The translations under genes and the position numbers were made by a program. From NCBI RefSeq assembly GCF_023516595.1, contig NZ_JAMGBG010000050.1:1-64000 (forward strand): a stretch of DNA of 64,000 nucleotides. The letters run 5' to 3'. Source of the stretch: Streptomyces neyagawaensis (GTDB taxonomy: Bacteria > Actinomycetota > Actinomycetes > Streptomycetales > Streptomycetaceae). Under the pieces are notes generated by a model that saw only the letters and a list, made by a program, of their open reading frames with translations, did not search any database and was not told the DNA's origin. The first letter of the stretch is position 1; the number at the start of each line of letters is the position of its first letter. Below are positions 50,390-59,085 of the stretch, one piece after another.

Positions 50390-51259
50390 CTACGAGTCGC
50401 CGTCGTCCGACGAGCCGCCCTTGTCGGGGCTCTCGAAGCCGCCCGCCACCGAGAACTCCTCGCCGCCCGCCGTCGCGGTCACCGCGTAGCGGTCGCCGCT
50501 CGCGTCCCGGTCATCGCGCCCGCGGTTGTACTGCCCGGCGAAGACGGACTCGCCCTTCGGGACCGTACGGCCGTCCTTGAGCACCCAGGTGTAGACCAGG
50601 AAGCCGTCGTCCTCCGCGACCGTCAGGTCGAAGTCCTGTGCCGGCAGTGAGCGCCAGGCGCCGGTCGAGGAGACCCCGCCGGTCTCGGCGATCCGCAGCT
50701 GGACGGTGAGCCCGGTGAGCTGCTCGCTCGTCCTCAGGGTCAGATTGCTCTGCGCCCAGAACTCGTTGCTGTGCGGGTCGACCGAACCGCCCGACCAGAG
50801 CGGACCGTCCTGCCCGTCCCCCGAGGAGGGCAGCTTCGGGACGGGGGAGTTCTTGGCCGACGGCGTGCTCGACGGCTCGGAGCTGGGCCTGCTCTCCTGC
50901 TTCGACCCGCCGCGGGTCGGCTGCGGGTCCGGCGGGATCGGGGCCCGGCTCGTCGCGGCCGGGGACTCCACCGGCGTCGGCGACACCACGACGCTCTGGT
51001 CGTTCGGCCGTTCCTCGCCCTTCACCGCCGACGCGACGGCGTAACCGCCCACCGCGAGCACCCCCGCGACACCGGCGGTCGCGCTGACCACACGCACCCA
51101 GCCCCACAGCGGCGGCCGAGTGGCCTTCCGGCTGGGGCGCCGCTCCTCGGGGGCCGCCATCCCGCGCTCGATCCGGGCCAGGATGCGGGCGCGGTCGGGC
51201 TCGTGTGCCTCGGCCGACTCGCGCAGCCGGGCACGCAGCTCCTTGTGCACGTCCCTCAT
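50390..51259 (-). CDS. Membrane protein paired with ECF sigma factor (putative anti-sigma-like)
   Basis: 289 residues, ATG at 51259 overlapping the sigma-factor stop (ATGA). A cytoplasmic N-terminus of about 50 residues (RDVHKELRARLRESAEAHEPDRARILARIE) is followed by a single span at about 60-78 and a Pro/Ser-rich extracellular stalk (about 90-140). A globular outer domain (about 150-289) comes last. The layout fits a transmembrane partner of the sigma factor, but there is no zinc motif. The CDS begins with a conserved helix seen in such partners. Confidence 0.75.
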   Translation of the reverse strand: MRDVHKELRARLRESAEAHEPDRARILARIERGMAAPEERRPSRKATRPPLWGWVRVVSATAGVAGVLAVGGYAVASAVKGEERPNDQSVVVSPTPVESPAATSRAPIPPDPQPTRGGSKQESRPSSEPSSTPSAKNSPVPKLPSSGDGQDGPLWSGGSVDPHSNEFWAQSNLTLRTSEQLTGLTVQLRIAETGGVSSTGAWRSLPAQDFDLTVAEDDGFLVYTWVLKDGRTVPKGESVFAGQYNRGRDDRDASGDRYAVTATAGGEEFSVAGGFESPDKGGSSDDGDS

Positions 51260-51858
51260 CGGTCCCTTCTTCCGCTGCCCGGCGCACCCGCGCCGGTCAC
51301 CCTCGCACCCCTGACACCCGCGCCCGTGATGCCGGCGGGCATCCGCTTCGGGGCGTCCCCGGTGCCGAGCAGCTTCTGCAGCTCGGCCATCCCCTTGGAC
51401 GTCTGGCTCTTCACCGTACCGACCGAGACGCCGAGGGCGAGCGCCGTGTCCTTCTCCGAGAGGTCGAAAGCATGCCGCAGCACCACGCACGCCCGCTTGC
51501 GGAACGGCAGCCGGCGCAGCGCCGACTGCACGTCGACCACCCCGGCCACATCGGGATTCTCGGTCTTCTCCTCGCGCTGCGACCAGAACAGCGTGATCCG
51601 GCGGCGCTCCCGCACCGCGCTGCGGATCCGGGTACGGGCCAGGTTGGCGACCACACCGCGGGCGTACGCCACCGGGTGATCCGCCGCGCGGACCCGGTCC
51701 CAGCGGTGCCACATCGCGAGCAGCGCGTCCGCGGCCAGATCGTCCGCCGCGTCCGCCTCGCCGGTCAACAGATGGGCCAGACGGGACAGTTCGGCGTAAT
51801 GCCGTTCGAAGAAGTCGTGGAACTCCACGGAGGCTGCGTCGTCGACGACCGTGCCCAC
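51256..51858 (-). CDS. ECF sigma factor, SigE/SACE-type
   Basis: 200 residues. Sigma region 2 (FHDFFERHYAELSRLAHLL, then DDLAADALLAMWHRWDRV) and region 4 (ALRRLPFRKRACVVLRHAF, DTALALGVSVGTVKSQTSKG) are clear; the C-terminal 25 residues are Gly/Ala-rich and probably disordered. Coupled to the membrane protein downstream. The target promoters are unknown. Confidence 0.9.
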   Translation of the reverse strand: MGTVVDDAASVEFHDFFERHYAELSRLAHLLTGEADAADDLAADALLAMWHRWDRVRAADHPVAYARGVVANLARTRIRSAVRERRRITLFWSQREEKTENPDVAGVVDVQSALRRLPFRKRACVVLRHAFDLSEKDTALALGVSVGTVKSQTSKGMAELQKLLGTGDAPKRMPAGITGAGVRGARVTGAGAPGSGRRDR

Positions 51859-52053
51859 GGGCGACCTCTCTCCTCGCTTCGGCTGGAGGCACCGGGACCG
51901 GATGCCTGTGCGCGTCGCGTGAACGACACGTGATCGTCCGGGGATTCCCCCGACGAGATCCGGAAGAGTAGCAGTGATCGTGAACGAACTTCGTACGAGC
52001 CTTCGAACGCGGTCTTACGGGGCGAACGTCGATTCCGTAACACGGCGAAAACC

Positions 52054-52066
52054 TGAACCGGGTTCA
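52054..52066. promoter_or_regulatory. Palindrome upstream of the purine permease
   Basis: TGAACC-G-GGTTCA is perfectly symmetric and lies 63 bp before the permease ATG, so it is a candidate operator. The 270-bp gap between the divergent sigma factor and permease genes holds no gene. Confidence 0.45.
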
Positions 52067-52128
52067 ACGAAGGAACAATCCAGCCAGCACCCGCGCGTAG
52101 TACGCACACGTCACTAGGAGCACCGCCC

Positions 52129-53580
52129 ATGTCCGAGGCACAGAAGGTGGCCGACCGGCCGAGCACCCCGCCACAGGGGGTGAACAGCGTCGATCGCTTC
52201 TTCGCCATCACCGCCCGGGGATCCACTTTCGCTCGTGAGATCCGCGGCGGCCTCGCCACGTTCTTCACGATGGCATACATCCTTGTCCTGAATCCCATCA
52301 TCCTGGGCAGCGCCAAGGACAAGTACGGCCACACCCTCGACGGCGCCGAACTCGTCACCGCCACCGCCCTCGTGGCGGCCGTGATGACGATCATCATGGG
52401 TGTCGGAGGCAACCTGCCGCTCGCGCTCGCCGCGGGCCTCGGACTCAACGCGGTCGTCGCCTTCCAGATAGCCCCGCTGATGAGCTGGCCCGACGCGATG
52501 GGCCTGGTCGTCCTCGAAGGTCTGCTGATCTGCGTCCTGGTGGTCACGGGCCTGCGCGAGGCCGTCATGCACGCCATACCGCAGCCGCTCAAGCAGGCGA
52601 TCAGCGTCGGCATAGGCCTGTTCATCGCCTTCATCGGCTTCGTCGACGCCGGGTTCGTCAGCCGCATCCCGGATGTCGCGAACACCACGGTTCCGGTGCA
52701 GCTCGGCGCGACCGGTTCGCTGTCCGGCTGGCCCATCCTGGTCTTCTGCCTCGGTGTCCTGCTGACCATCGGCCTGCTCGCCCGCAAGGTGAAGGGCGCG
52801 ATCCTGATCAGCATCCTGACGATGACGGTCGTTGCGATCGTGATCAACTCGGTGGCCGACATCAAGAGCTGGGGCCTGACCACCCCGAAGGTCCCCGACG
52901 ACGTCGTGGCCGCCCCCGAGTTCGGACTGATCGGCGACTTCAGCTTCTTCGGCTCGTTCGGCGAGACCACCGTCATCACGGTCGTCCTGCTGGTCTTCAC
53001 CCTGCTGCTCTCGGACTTCTTCGACACCATGGGCACCGTCGTCGGCGTCAGCGCCGAGGCGGGTCTGCTCGACGAGGAGGGCAAGGTCCCGAACCTCGGC
53101 CGGGTCCTGCTCATCGACGGCGCCGCGGCGGTCGCCGGCGGCGCCTCCTCCTCGTCCTCCGCGACCTCCTACATCGAGTCCGCGGCGGGTGTCGGCGAGG
53201 GCGCCCGCACCGGCTTCTCCAACCTGATCACCGGCGGCCTCTTCGCGGTCGCCCTCTTCCTCACCCCGCTACTGACCATCGTCCCGATGCAGGCCGCCGC
53301 CCCCGCACTGGTCGCCGTGGGTTTCCTGATGATGACCCAGGTCAAGAACATCGACTGGGACAGGTACGACATCGCCATCCCCGCGTTCCTCACGATCGCC
53401 GTGATGCCGTTCACCTACTCCATCACCAACGGCATCGGCGCCGGCTTCCTCGCCTACGTCCTCATCAGGACGGTCCTCGGCAGGGCCAAGGAGATCCACT
53501 GGCTGCTGTGGGGCACCTCGGCGCTGTTCCTGGTGTACTTCGCGATCAACCCGATCCAGCAGCTGTTCGGCGTGCGCTAG
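52129..53580 (+). CDS. NCS2 family purine (guanine/hypoxanthine-type) permease
   Basis: 483 residues, ATG with AGGAG upstream. AzgA/AdeP-type NCS2 transporter with about 12-14 membrane spans. Recognisable are GGLATFFTMAYILVLNP, GLGLNAVVAF, the DFFDTMGTVVGVS motif with substrate-binding acids, and SSSSATSYIESAAGVGEGARTG. Imports nucleobases by proton symport in characterised relatives. No catabolic genes adjoin; the salvage role is inferred from family. Confidence 0.9.
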   Translation: MSEAQKVADRPSTPPQGVNSVDRFFAITARGSTFAREIRGGLATFFTMAYILVLNPIILGSAKDKYGHTLDGAELVTATALVAAVMTIIMGVGGNLPLALAAGLGLNAVVAFQIAPLMSWPDAMGLVVLEGLLICVLVVTGLREAVMHAIPQPLKQAISVGIGLFIAFIGFVDAGFVSRIPDVANTTVPVQLGATGSLSGWPILVFCLGVLLTIGLLARKVKGAILISILTMTVVAIVINSVADIKSWGLTTPKVPDDVVAAPEFGLIGDFSFFGSFGETTVITVVLLVFTLLLSDFFDTMGTVVGVSAEAGLLDEEGKVPNLGRVLLIDGAAAVAGGASSSSSATSYIESAAGVGEGARTGFSNLITGGLFAVALFLTPLLTIVPMQAAAPALVAVGFLMMTQVKNIDWDRYDIAIPAFLTIAVMPFTYSITNGIGAGFLAYVLIRTVLGRAKEIHWLLWGTSALFLVYFAINPIQQLFGVR

Positions 53581-53608
53581 GGCGACAGGCCCTGGACGCC
53601 ATGAGGGA

Positions 53609-53640
53609 AGGGCCGCCCCCCGGGGGAAAGGGGCGGCCCT
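53609..53640. terminator. Hairpin terminator between the permease and PBP genes
   Basis: AGGGCCGCCCC (53609-53619) pairs perfectly with GGGGCGGCCCT (53630-53640), followed by TCGTCT. It can serve both convergent genes. Confidence 0.88.
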
Positions 53641-53670
53641 TCGTCTGCGGACGGTCCTCGACCGGTGCCC

Positions 53671-55122
53671 TCAGTCCTTCAGCGCCGCCCGCATCACGGC
53701 CTTCGCGACCGGCGCCGCCAGCCCGTTGCCGCTGACTTCGGAGCGGGCCGCGTTCGACTGCTCCACGACCACCGCGACGGCGACCTCCTTGCCGCCGGCC
53801 TTCGCATACGACGTGAACCAGGCGTACGGCGTCTTGCTGTTCTTCTCGCCGTGCTGGGCGGTACCCGTCTTGCCGCCCACGGTCGCCCCGCCGATCCGTG
53901 CGTTCGTGCCCGTGCCGTCCTCGACGACCGTCTCCATCGCCGAGCGCAGCTGCTTCGCGGTGGAGGCGCTCACCACCTGCTCGGTGCCGGCCTCGGAGTC
54001 GTAGTCCTTCAGCACGTCGCCGCCGCCGTCGGTGATCTGCGACACCATGTGCGGCGCCACCAGCTTGCCGTCGTTGGCGATGGCCGCCGACACCATGGCC
54101 ATCTGCAGCGGCGTCGCGGTGACGTCGTACTGCCCGATCCCGGTCAGCGCGGTGGACGACTCGTCCATGTCGGACGGGTACACGCTGGTGTACGCCCGCA
54201 CCGGCACGTCCTGCTCCGTGTCGTCGAAGCCGAACTTCTCCGCCATCGCCCTGACCTTGTCCTGGCCCAGCTTGACGGCCATCCGCGCGAACACGTTGTT
54301 GCACGAGTACTGCAGCGCCGTACGGATGGAGGCGTTCTCGCAGGGCGCGTTCGGGTTCTCGTTGCTCAACTCGGTCGTCGTGCCCGGCAGGGTGTACGGG
54401 TCGGGGCTGTCCGTCTTCACGTCCACCGACGGGTACAGCCCGTCCTCCAGCGCGGCCGCCGCAACGACCAGCTTGAACGTCGACCCCGGCGGCAGCGGCT
54501 GCCGCAGCGCCCGGTTGGTCAGCGGCTTGTCCGGGTCCGCGGTGAGCTTCTTCCAGGCCGTGCCCGCCGTGTTCGCGTCCGTGAGCGACGAGGGGTCGTA
54601 CGACGGCGTCGACACCACCGCCAGGATCTTCCCGGTCGCCGGGTCGATCGCGACGGCCGCGCCCTTCTTGTCGCCGAGCGCCTCGTACCCCGCCTTCTGC
54701 ACGGACGGGTCGATCGTCGTGATCACGTCGCCCGGGTCGGACCGCTCGCGGGTCAGGGTGTCCAGCACGGTCTTCAGCCGGGGGTCCGTGCCGTTGAGCA
54801 GGTCCTGGTAGATGCCCTCCAGCTGCGTGGGCGCGTAACTCTGCGAGGCGTACCCCGTCACCGCCGCGTACAGCTCACCGTCCTTGTAGGTGCGCATGTA
54901 GGCGAGGTCACCGCCCTTCGTCCGCGCGGAGCCGGTGACCGCGTCACCGCCCACGATGATGTTCCCGAGCGGCGCCGCGTACGTCTCGATCGCGTTCCGC
55001 CGGTTGTTCTTGTCCTCCGCGAGCGCCGTGCCCTCGTAGAACTGCACCCAGGTCGCCCGCACCAGCAGGGCGAGCACGAGGAGCAGGGTGAAGACGGCGC
55101 TGCGCCTGATCGTCTTGTTCAT
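53671..55122 (-). CDS. Class B penicillin-binding protein (transpeptidase)
   Basis: 483 residues, ATG at 55122. A single N-terminal membrane anchor (about 8-25), a dimerisation/pedestal domain (about 40-145), and a transpeptidase domain with S214-x-x-K217 (PPGSTFK), S273-x-N275 (SCN) and K418-T-G (GGKTGTAQ). No PASTA domains. This is the PbpA type of actinobacterial class B PBP, which cross-links peptidoglycan at the outer face of the membrane. A cognate RodA/FtsW gene is not adjacent, unlike the primary pbpA locus, so it is probably one of the accessory paralogues. Confidence 0.9.
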   Translation of the reverse strand: MNKTIRRSAVFTLLLVLALLVRATWVQFYEGTALAEDKNNRRNAIETYAAPLGNIIVGGDAVTGSARTKGGDLAYMRTYKDGELYAAVTGYASQSYAPTQLEGIYQDLLNGTDPRLKTVLDTLTRERSDPGDVITTIDPSVQKAGYEALGDKKGAAVAIDPATGKILAVVSTPSYDPSSLTDANTAGTAWKKLTADPDKPLTNRALRQPLPPGSTFKLVVAAAALEDGLYPSVDVKTDSPDPYTLPGTTTELSNENPNAPCENASIRTALQYSCNNVFARMAVKLGQDKVRAMAEKFGFDDTEQDVPVRAYTSVYPSDMDESSTALTGIGQYDVTATPLQMAMVSAAIANDGKLVAPHMVSQITDGGGDVLKDYDSEAGTEQVVSASTAKQLRSAMETVVEDGTGTNARIGGATVGGKTGTAQHGEKNSKTPYAWFTSYAKAGGKEVAVAVVVEQSNAARSEVSGNGLAAPVAKAVMRAALKD

Positions 55123-55242
55123 CGCACCCGGACAGACGAGCGGAACACGGTCGGTCGTTCCTTTCCGCCCCGGTTCTCATGAGGTCTTCATGTGCCCGGA
55201 GGGGGTCCGTCCGTCGTCTGCCGAGGTGCCCGTGCGTGCCGG

Positions 55243-56016
55243 TCAGAGCCTGCGGGTCGCCAGCGTCAGCCGGTCGCGGGCGTCGAACAGGGCGTCCTTG
55301 ACCAGCTGCTCGTGCGCCGGGGTGAGCCGGGCCACCGGCACGGAGCAGCTGATCGCGTCACGGGCCGGGGTGCGGTACGGGATCGCCACGCCGAAGCAGC
55401 GCAGACCGAGGGTGTTCTCCTCGCGGTCGACGGCGAAGCCCTGCTCACGGACCTGGTGGAGCTCCTCGATGAGCTGCTCCCGGTCGGTGATCGTGTGCTC
55501 GGTCAGTGCCGGGAGGGTCTCCGGGAGCATCTTGCGGACCTGCTCGTCGGTGTGGGTGGCGAGCAGCGCCTTGCCGAGCGAGGTGGAGTGGGCGGGCAGC
55601 CGCCGGCCGACCCGGGTGAAGGGCCGCAGATAGTGCTGCGACTGCCGGGTGGCCAGGTAGACCACATTGGTGCCGTCGAGGCGGGCCAGGTGGATGGTCT
55701 CCGTGGTGTCGTCCGAGAGGCGGTCGAGCGTGGGGCGGGCCAGCGCCACCACCTCGTCCCCGTCGATGTACGAGGTGCCGACGAGCAGGGCCCGTACGCC
55801 GATGCCGTACCGCGTGCCCGTCGCGTCCGTCTCGACCCAGCCGAGCTCCACCAGGGTGCGGAGCAACATATAAAGGCTGGACTTGGGATAGCCGACGGCC
55901 TCCTGCACTGCCGCGAGGGAGTGCATTCCGGGGCGCCCGGCGAAGTATTCGAGCAGTTCAACGGTCCGAACCGCCGACTTGACCTGCGCTCCGCCGCCCG
56001 TCTCGACTGCCGACAT
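55243..56016 (-). CDS. IclR family transcriptional regulator
   Basis: 257 residues. Winged HTH at 10-75 (AVRTVELLEYFAGRPGMHSL, VGYPKSSLYMLLRTLVELGW) and the GAF-like effector domain at about 85-250 (TTETIHLARLDGTNVVYLA, PAHSTSLGKALLATHTDEQV, GLRCFGVAIPYRTP). Divergent from the ketoglutarate-semialdehyde dehydrogenase gene, which it most likely represses. Similar regulators control uronate and aldarate genes. Confidence 0.9.
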   Translation of the reverse strand: MSAVETGGGAQVKSAVRTVELLEYFAGRPGMHSLAAVQEAVGYPKSSLYMLLRTLVELGWVETDATGTRYGIGVRALLVGTSYIDGDEVVALARPTLDRLSDDTTETIHLARLDGTNVVYLATRQSQHYLRPFTRVGRRLPAHSTSLGKALLATHTDEQVRKMLPETLPALTEHTITDREQLIEELHQVREQGFAVDREENTLGLRCFGVAIPYRTPARDAISCSVPVARLTPAHEQLVKDALFDARDRLTLATRRL

Positions 56017-56160
56017 CGCCCTTGACCCCTTCGTTCAACGGGAAATAGTCTCCAACACCATATTCATCATTGAAGACGGCGTTCAGCATATCGAACGACC
56101 CTGGTGAATGACCCAGACAATACCCCTGGGAATGACCCAGAAATACGTGGAGGGACCGCG
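56017..56160. promoter_or_regulatory. Divergent control region of iclR-type gene and dehydrogenase
   Basis: AT-rich for this genome. CGTTC (56082-56086) and GAACG (56095-56099) form an inverted repeat with an 8-bp spacer, and AATGACCCAG occurs twice (about 56107 and 56131). One or both are likely IclR-type operator sites. A GGAGGG at 56149-56154 serves the GTG at 56161. Confidence 0.45.
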
Positions 56161-57690
56161 GTGGCAGCAGCACCAGTCTGGAGTGTCGACCCCCGAACCG
56201 GGAAGCAGCGCGAGCAGGTTGCGGTGGAGGCCACAGCCCAGGAGGTGGACGCCGCCGTCCGCGCGGCCCACGCGGCCCGCGGCGCTCTCGCCGACCGCAC
56301 CGTCCGCTCGGCGTTCCTGCGCACGGCGGCCGACCAGCTCCAGGCGGCCAAGGACCAGCTCGTCGAGGTCGCCGACGCGGAGACCGCGCTCGGCCCGGTC
56401 CGCCTCACCGGTGAACTCGCCCGCACCTGCTACCAGCTGCGGGCCTTCGCCGACATCGTCGACGAGGGCGCCTTCCTCGACGTGGTGATCAACCACCCCG
56501 ACGACACCGCGACCCCGCCCATCCCCGACCTGCGCCGCTACAAGGTCCCGCTGGGCGTCGTCGCCGTCTACTCGGCCTCCAACTTCCCCTTCGCCTTCTC
56601 CGTCCCCGGCGGCGACACCGCGAGCGCGCTGGCCGCCGGCTGCCCGGTGGTCGTCAAGGCCCACCCCGACCACCCGGCGCTGTCCGAGCTGGTCGCGATC
56701 GTGCTGCGCCGCGCCGCCGCCGAGCACGGCATTCCCGAGGGCGTCCTCGGTCTCGTCCACGGCTTCGAGGCGGGCGTCGAGCTGGTCAAGCACCCGCTGG
56801 TGACCGCCGCCGGCTTCACCGGCTCCGTACGCGGCGGCCGGGCCCTGTTCGACGCGGCGGCCGCGCGGCCGGTGCCGATCCCGTTCCACGGCGAGCTGGG
56901 CTCCCTCAACCCCGTCCTCGTCACCGAGGCCGCGGCGGCCGAGCGCGCCGAGGCGATCGGCACGGGTCTCGCGGGCTCCATGACCCTCGGCGTCGGCCAG
57001 TTCTGTGTGAAGCCGGGCCTGGTGCTGGCGCCGGCGGGCGACGCCGGCGACCGGCTGGTCAAGTCGCTCACCGACGCCGTCAGCGACGTCGACGCGGGTG
57101 TCCTGCTCGACCACCGGATGCGCGACAACTTCCTCGCCGGTGTCGCCGAGCGCGCGGAACTGCCGGACGTGGAGTCGCCGGTGACGGCGGGCGCGGGTGG
57201 CGAGCACACCGTCAGCCCCGGCTTCCTCACCGTCCCCGCCGGTAAGCTGGCGGTCGAGGGCGAGCACGACCTGCTCCTGGAGGAGTGCTTCGGGCCGCTC
57301 ACGGTCGTCGCGCGCTACGAGGACGAGGACGAGGCCAAGACGGTGCTGTCCCGGCTGCCGGGCAACCTCACCGCCACGGTGCACCTGTCCGGTGAGGAGG
57401 CCGCAGGAGAGGGGCGCGGCCCGGAGCTCCTCGCGGAGCTGACGCCGCTGGCCGGCCGTGTGCTCGTCAACGGCTGGCCGACGGGTGTGGCGGTCGCCGC
57501 GGCCCAGCACCACGGCGGGCCCTACCCGGCGACGACGTCGACGTCCACCTCGGTGGGCGGCACGGCCATCGAGCGGTGGCTGCGGCCGGTCGCGTACCAG
57601 GGGGCACCGGAGGCGCTGCTGCCGCCGGAGCTGAGGGACGACAACCCGCTGGGACTGCCGCGCAGGTTCAACGGCGTTCTGGAGCGATAG
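56161..57690 (+). CDS. 2-oxoglutarate-semialdehyde dehydrogenase (ALDH family)
   Basis: 509 residues from a GTG at 56161 with GGAGGG 8 bases upstream (an in-frame ATG at 56104 has no site). Catalytic residues N141 (YSASNFPF), K166, E245 (HGELGSLNP) and C282 (GQFCVKPG) are present. The SASNFPFAFSVPGGDTASA and FHGELGSLNPV blocks are specific to ketoglutarate-semialdehyde dehydrogenases. Oxidises 2,5-dioxopentanoate, the KdgD product, to 2-oxoglutarate, completing the aldarate route found at 29-31 kb. Controlled probably by the divergent IclR regulator. Confidence 0.9.
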   Translation: MAAAPVWSVDPRTGKQREQVAVEATAQEVDAAVRAAHAARGALADRTVRSAFLRTAADQLQAAKDQLVEVADAETALGPVRLTGELARTCYQLRAFADIVDEGAFLDVVINHPDDTATPPIPDLRRYKVPLGVVAVYSASNFPFAFSVPGGDTASALAAGCPVVVKAHPDHPALSELVAIVLRRAAAEHGIPEGVLGLVHGFEAGVELVKHPLVTAAGFTGSVRGGRALFDAAAARPVPIPFHGELGSLNPVLVTEAAAAERAEAIGTGLAGSMTLGVGQFCVKPGLVLAPAGDAGDRLVKSLTDAVSDVDAGVLLDHRMRDNFLAGVAERAELPDVESPVTAGAGGEHTVSPGFLTVPAGKLAVEGEHDLLLEECFGPLTVVARYEDEDEAKTVLSRLPGNLTATVHLSGEEAAGEGRGPELLAELTPLAGRVLVNGWPTGVAVAAAQHHGGPYPATTSTSTSVGGTAIERWLRPVAYQGAPEALLPPELRDDNPLGLPRRFNGVLER

Positions 57691-57727
57691 CGCCGTCAGG
57701 GGTGCGGTGGGCTGTAAGAATCCCCCA

Positions 57728-58336
57728 ATGGATCTCGAACTTCCCGAACTCCCTTTCCCTCTTCGTACCTATGGGCCCGATGGGCACTGGTCCTATGAGG
57801 ACGGGGTGCTCACCGGGTGGGCCGGTGCCCGGCAGGACCGGTTCGTGCCGCCCACGGACGAGGGGCTGGACCCCGTCACGGACGCGCCCAGGCTGCTGGG
57901 GGCGCCGGAGGGCGACTTCCAGTTGATCGCCCGCGTCACCGTCGGCTTCGCCGCCGGGTTCGACGCGGGCGTGCTGTACGTGCACGTCGGGGAGCGGGCC
58001 TGGGCGAAGCTGTGCCTGGAGTACTCGCCGGACGTTCCCACCGTCTGCACGGTGGTCACCCGTGGACACTCCGATGACGCCAACTCCTTCACCGTGGAGG
58101 GGAGTTCCGTGTGGCTGCGGGTCAGCCGCACGGGTCGGGCGTTCGCCTTCCACGCCTCCCGCGACGGCAAGCACTGGACGTTCGTCCGGCTGTTCACGCT
58201 CGCCGGGGAGCGGGAGAGCGGGGCCGCCCTGGTCGGGTTCATGACGCAGTCGCCGATGGGGGAGGGCTGCGTGGTGACGTACGACGGCATGGAGTTCCGC
58301 CCGAACTGGCCCGAGGATCTGAGAAACGGCAGCTGA
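57728..58336 (+). CDS. DUF1349 domain protein
   Basis: 202 residues from the ATG at 57728. A concanavalin-like beta-sandwich throughout: GDFQLIARVTVGFAAGFDAGVLYVHVGERAWAKL-type strands, then WLRVSRTGRAFAFHASRDGKHWTFVRLF, VGFMTQSPMGEGCVVTYDGMEFRP. Homologues have been called regulation-of-enolase proteins in fungi, but the biochemical role is unclear. TAAGAAT ends only 7 bases before the ATG and no Shine-Dalgarno is present, so the mRNA may be leaderless. Confidence 0.82.
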   Translation: MDLELPELPFPLRTYGPDGHWSYEDGVLTGWAGARQDRFVPPTDEGLDPVTDAPRLLGAPEGDFQLIARVTVGFAAGFDAGVLYVHVGERAWAKLCLEYSPDVPTVCTVVTRGHSDDANSFTVEGSSVWLRVSRTGRAFAFHASRDGKHWTFVRLFTLAGERESGAALVGFMTQSPMGEGCVVTYDGMEFRPNWPEDLRNGS

Positions 58337-58460
58337 GGGCCGGGGCGGGGGCGGCCCGGGCCCGGCGCCCGGCGTCACCCCGGGCCGGAACCGCCGCGAC
58401 CTCGCGCTCGTCCTCCTCCGCATGATCAAGGACCCTGCGGAACGAGTGACCGGAGCGCGT

Positions 58461-58955
58461 GTGATCAGGACCGCGCTCCCCGCCGAACTCCATGACATCG
58501 TCGCGCTGCACGCCCGAGCCCGCGCGACGTACTACCCGGACGGCGTCCCCGACGACGGCACGGACTGGCTCGCCGGCTGGCGGCGGGCCGTCGAGCGACC
58601 GGACGGCCGTGTGCTCTGTGCGGTGGAGCACGGCCGGATCACCGGCATCGCCTCCTTCCGCACGGCGGAGGACGGCCCCGCCGACACGGTGTACCTCGCC
58701 CAGCTCCATGTGGACCCCGACCAGTGGCGCCGCGGCACCGGCCGGGCCCTGCACGCGGCCTGCGTGGAGGAGTGGCGGGCCGACGGCAGGCGCACGGCCA
58801 CGCTCACCGTCCACGTCGACAACCACCGGGCGCGGGCCTTCTACGCCCGCCTCGGCTGGACACCGGACCCGGAGCACCCGCCGGCCCCGGACGACCACCA
58901 TCTGCTCCTCACCTATGCGGTCACCGGGGGCGAGCCGGAGCGGGGCCGGACGTGA
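58461..58955 (+). CDS. GNAT family N-acetyltransferase
   Basis: 164 residues from a GTG with GGAG five bases upstream; an in-frame ATG at 58422 would add 13 residues but lacks a site. Acetyl-CoA-binding motif A is clear (QLHVDPDQWRRGTGRALHAA), followed by LTVHVDNHRARAFYARLGWTP. Substrate cannot be inferred. Confidence 0.85.
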   Translation: MIRTALPAELHDIVALHARARATYYPDGVPDDGTDWLAGWRRAVERPDGRVLCAVEHGRITGIASFRTAEDGPADTVYLAQLHVDPDQWRRGTGRALHAACVEEWRADGRRTATLTVHVDNHRARAFYARLGWTPDPEHPPAPDDHHLLLTYAVTGGEPERGRT

Positions 58956-59085
58956 GGGTGAGCCGGAGCGGGGGCGGGCGGGGGCGAGGCGTGGGAATGA
59001 GATGGGCTGCTTGAACGTTCATCCATCGCAGAAGCGGAGCGCGCCTCCGTCCACCCGTACCCGTACGACCGAAGAGAGCTGACAC

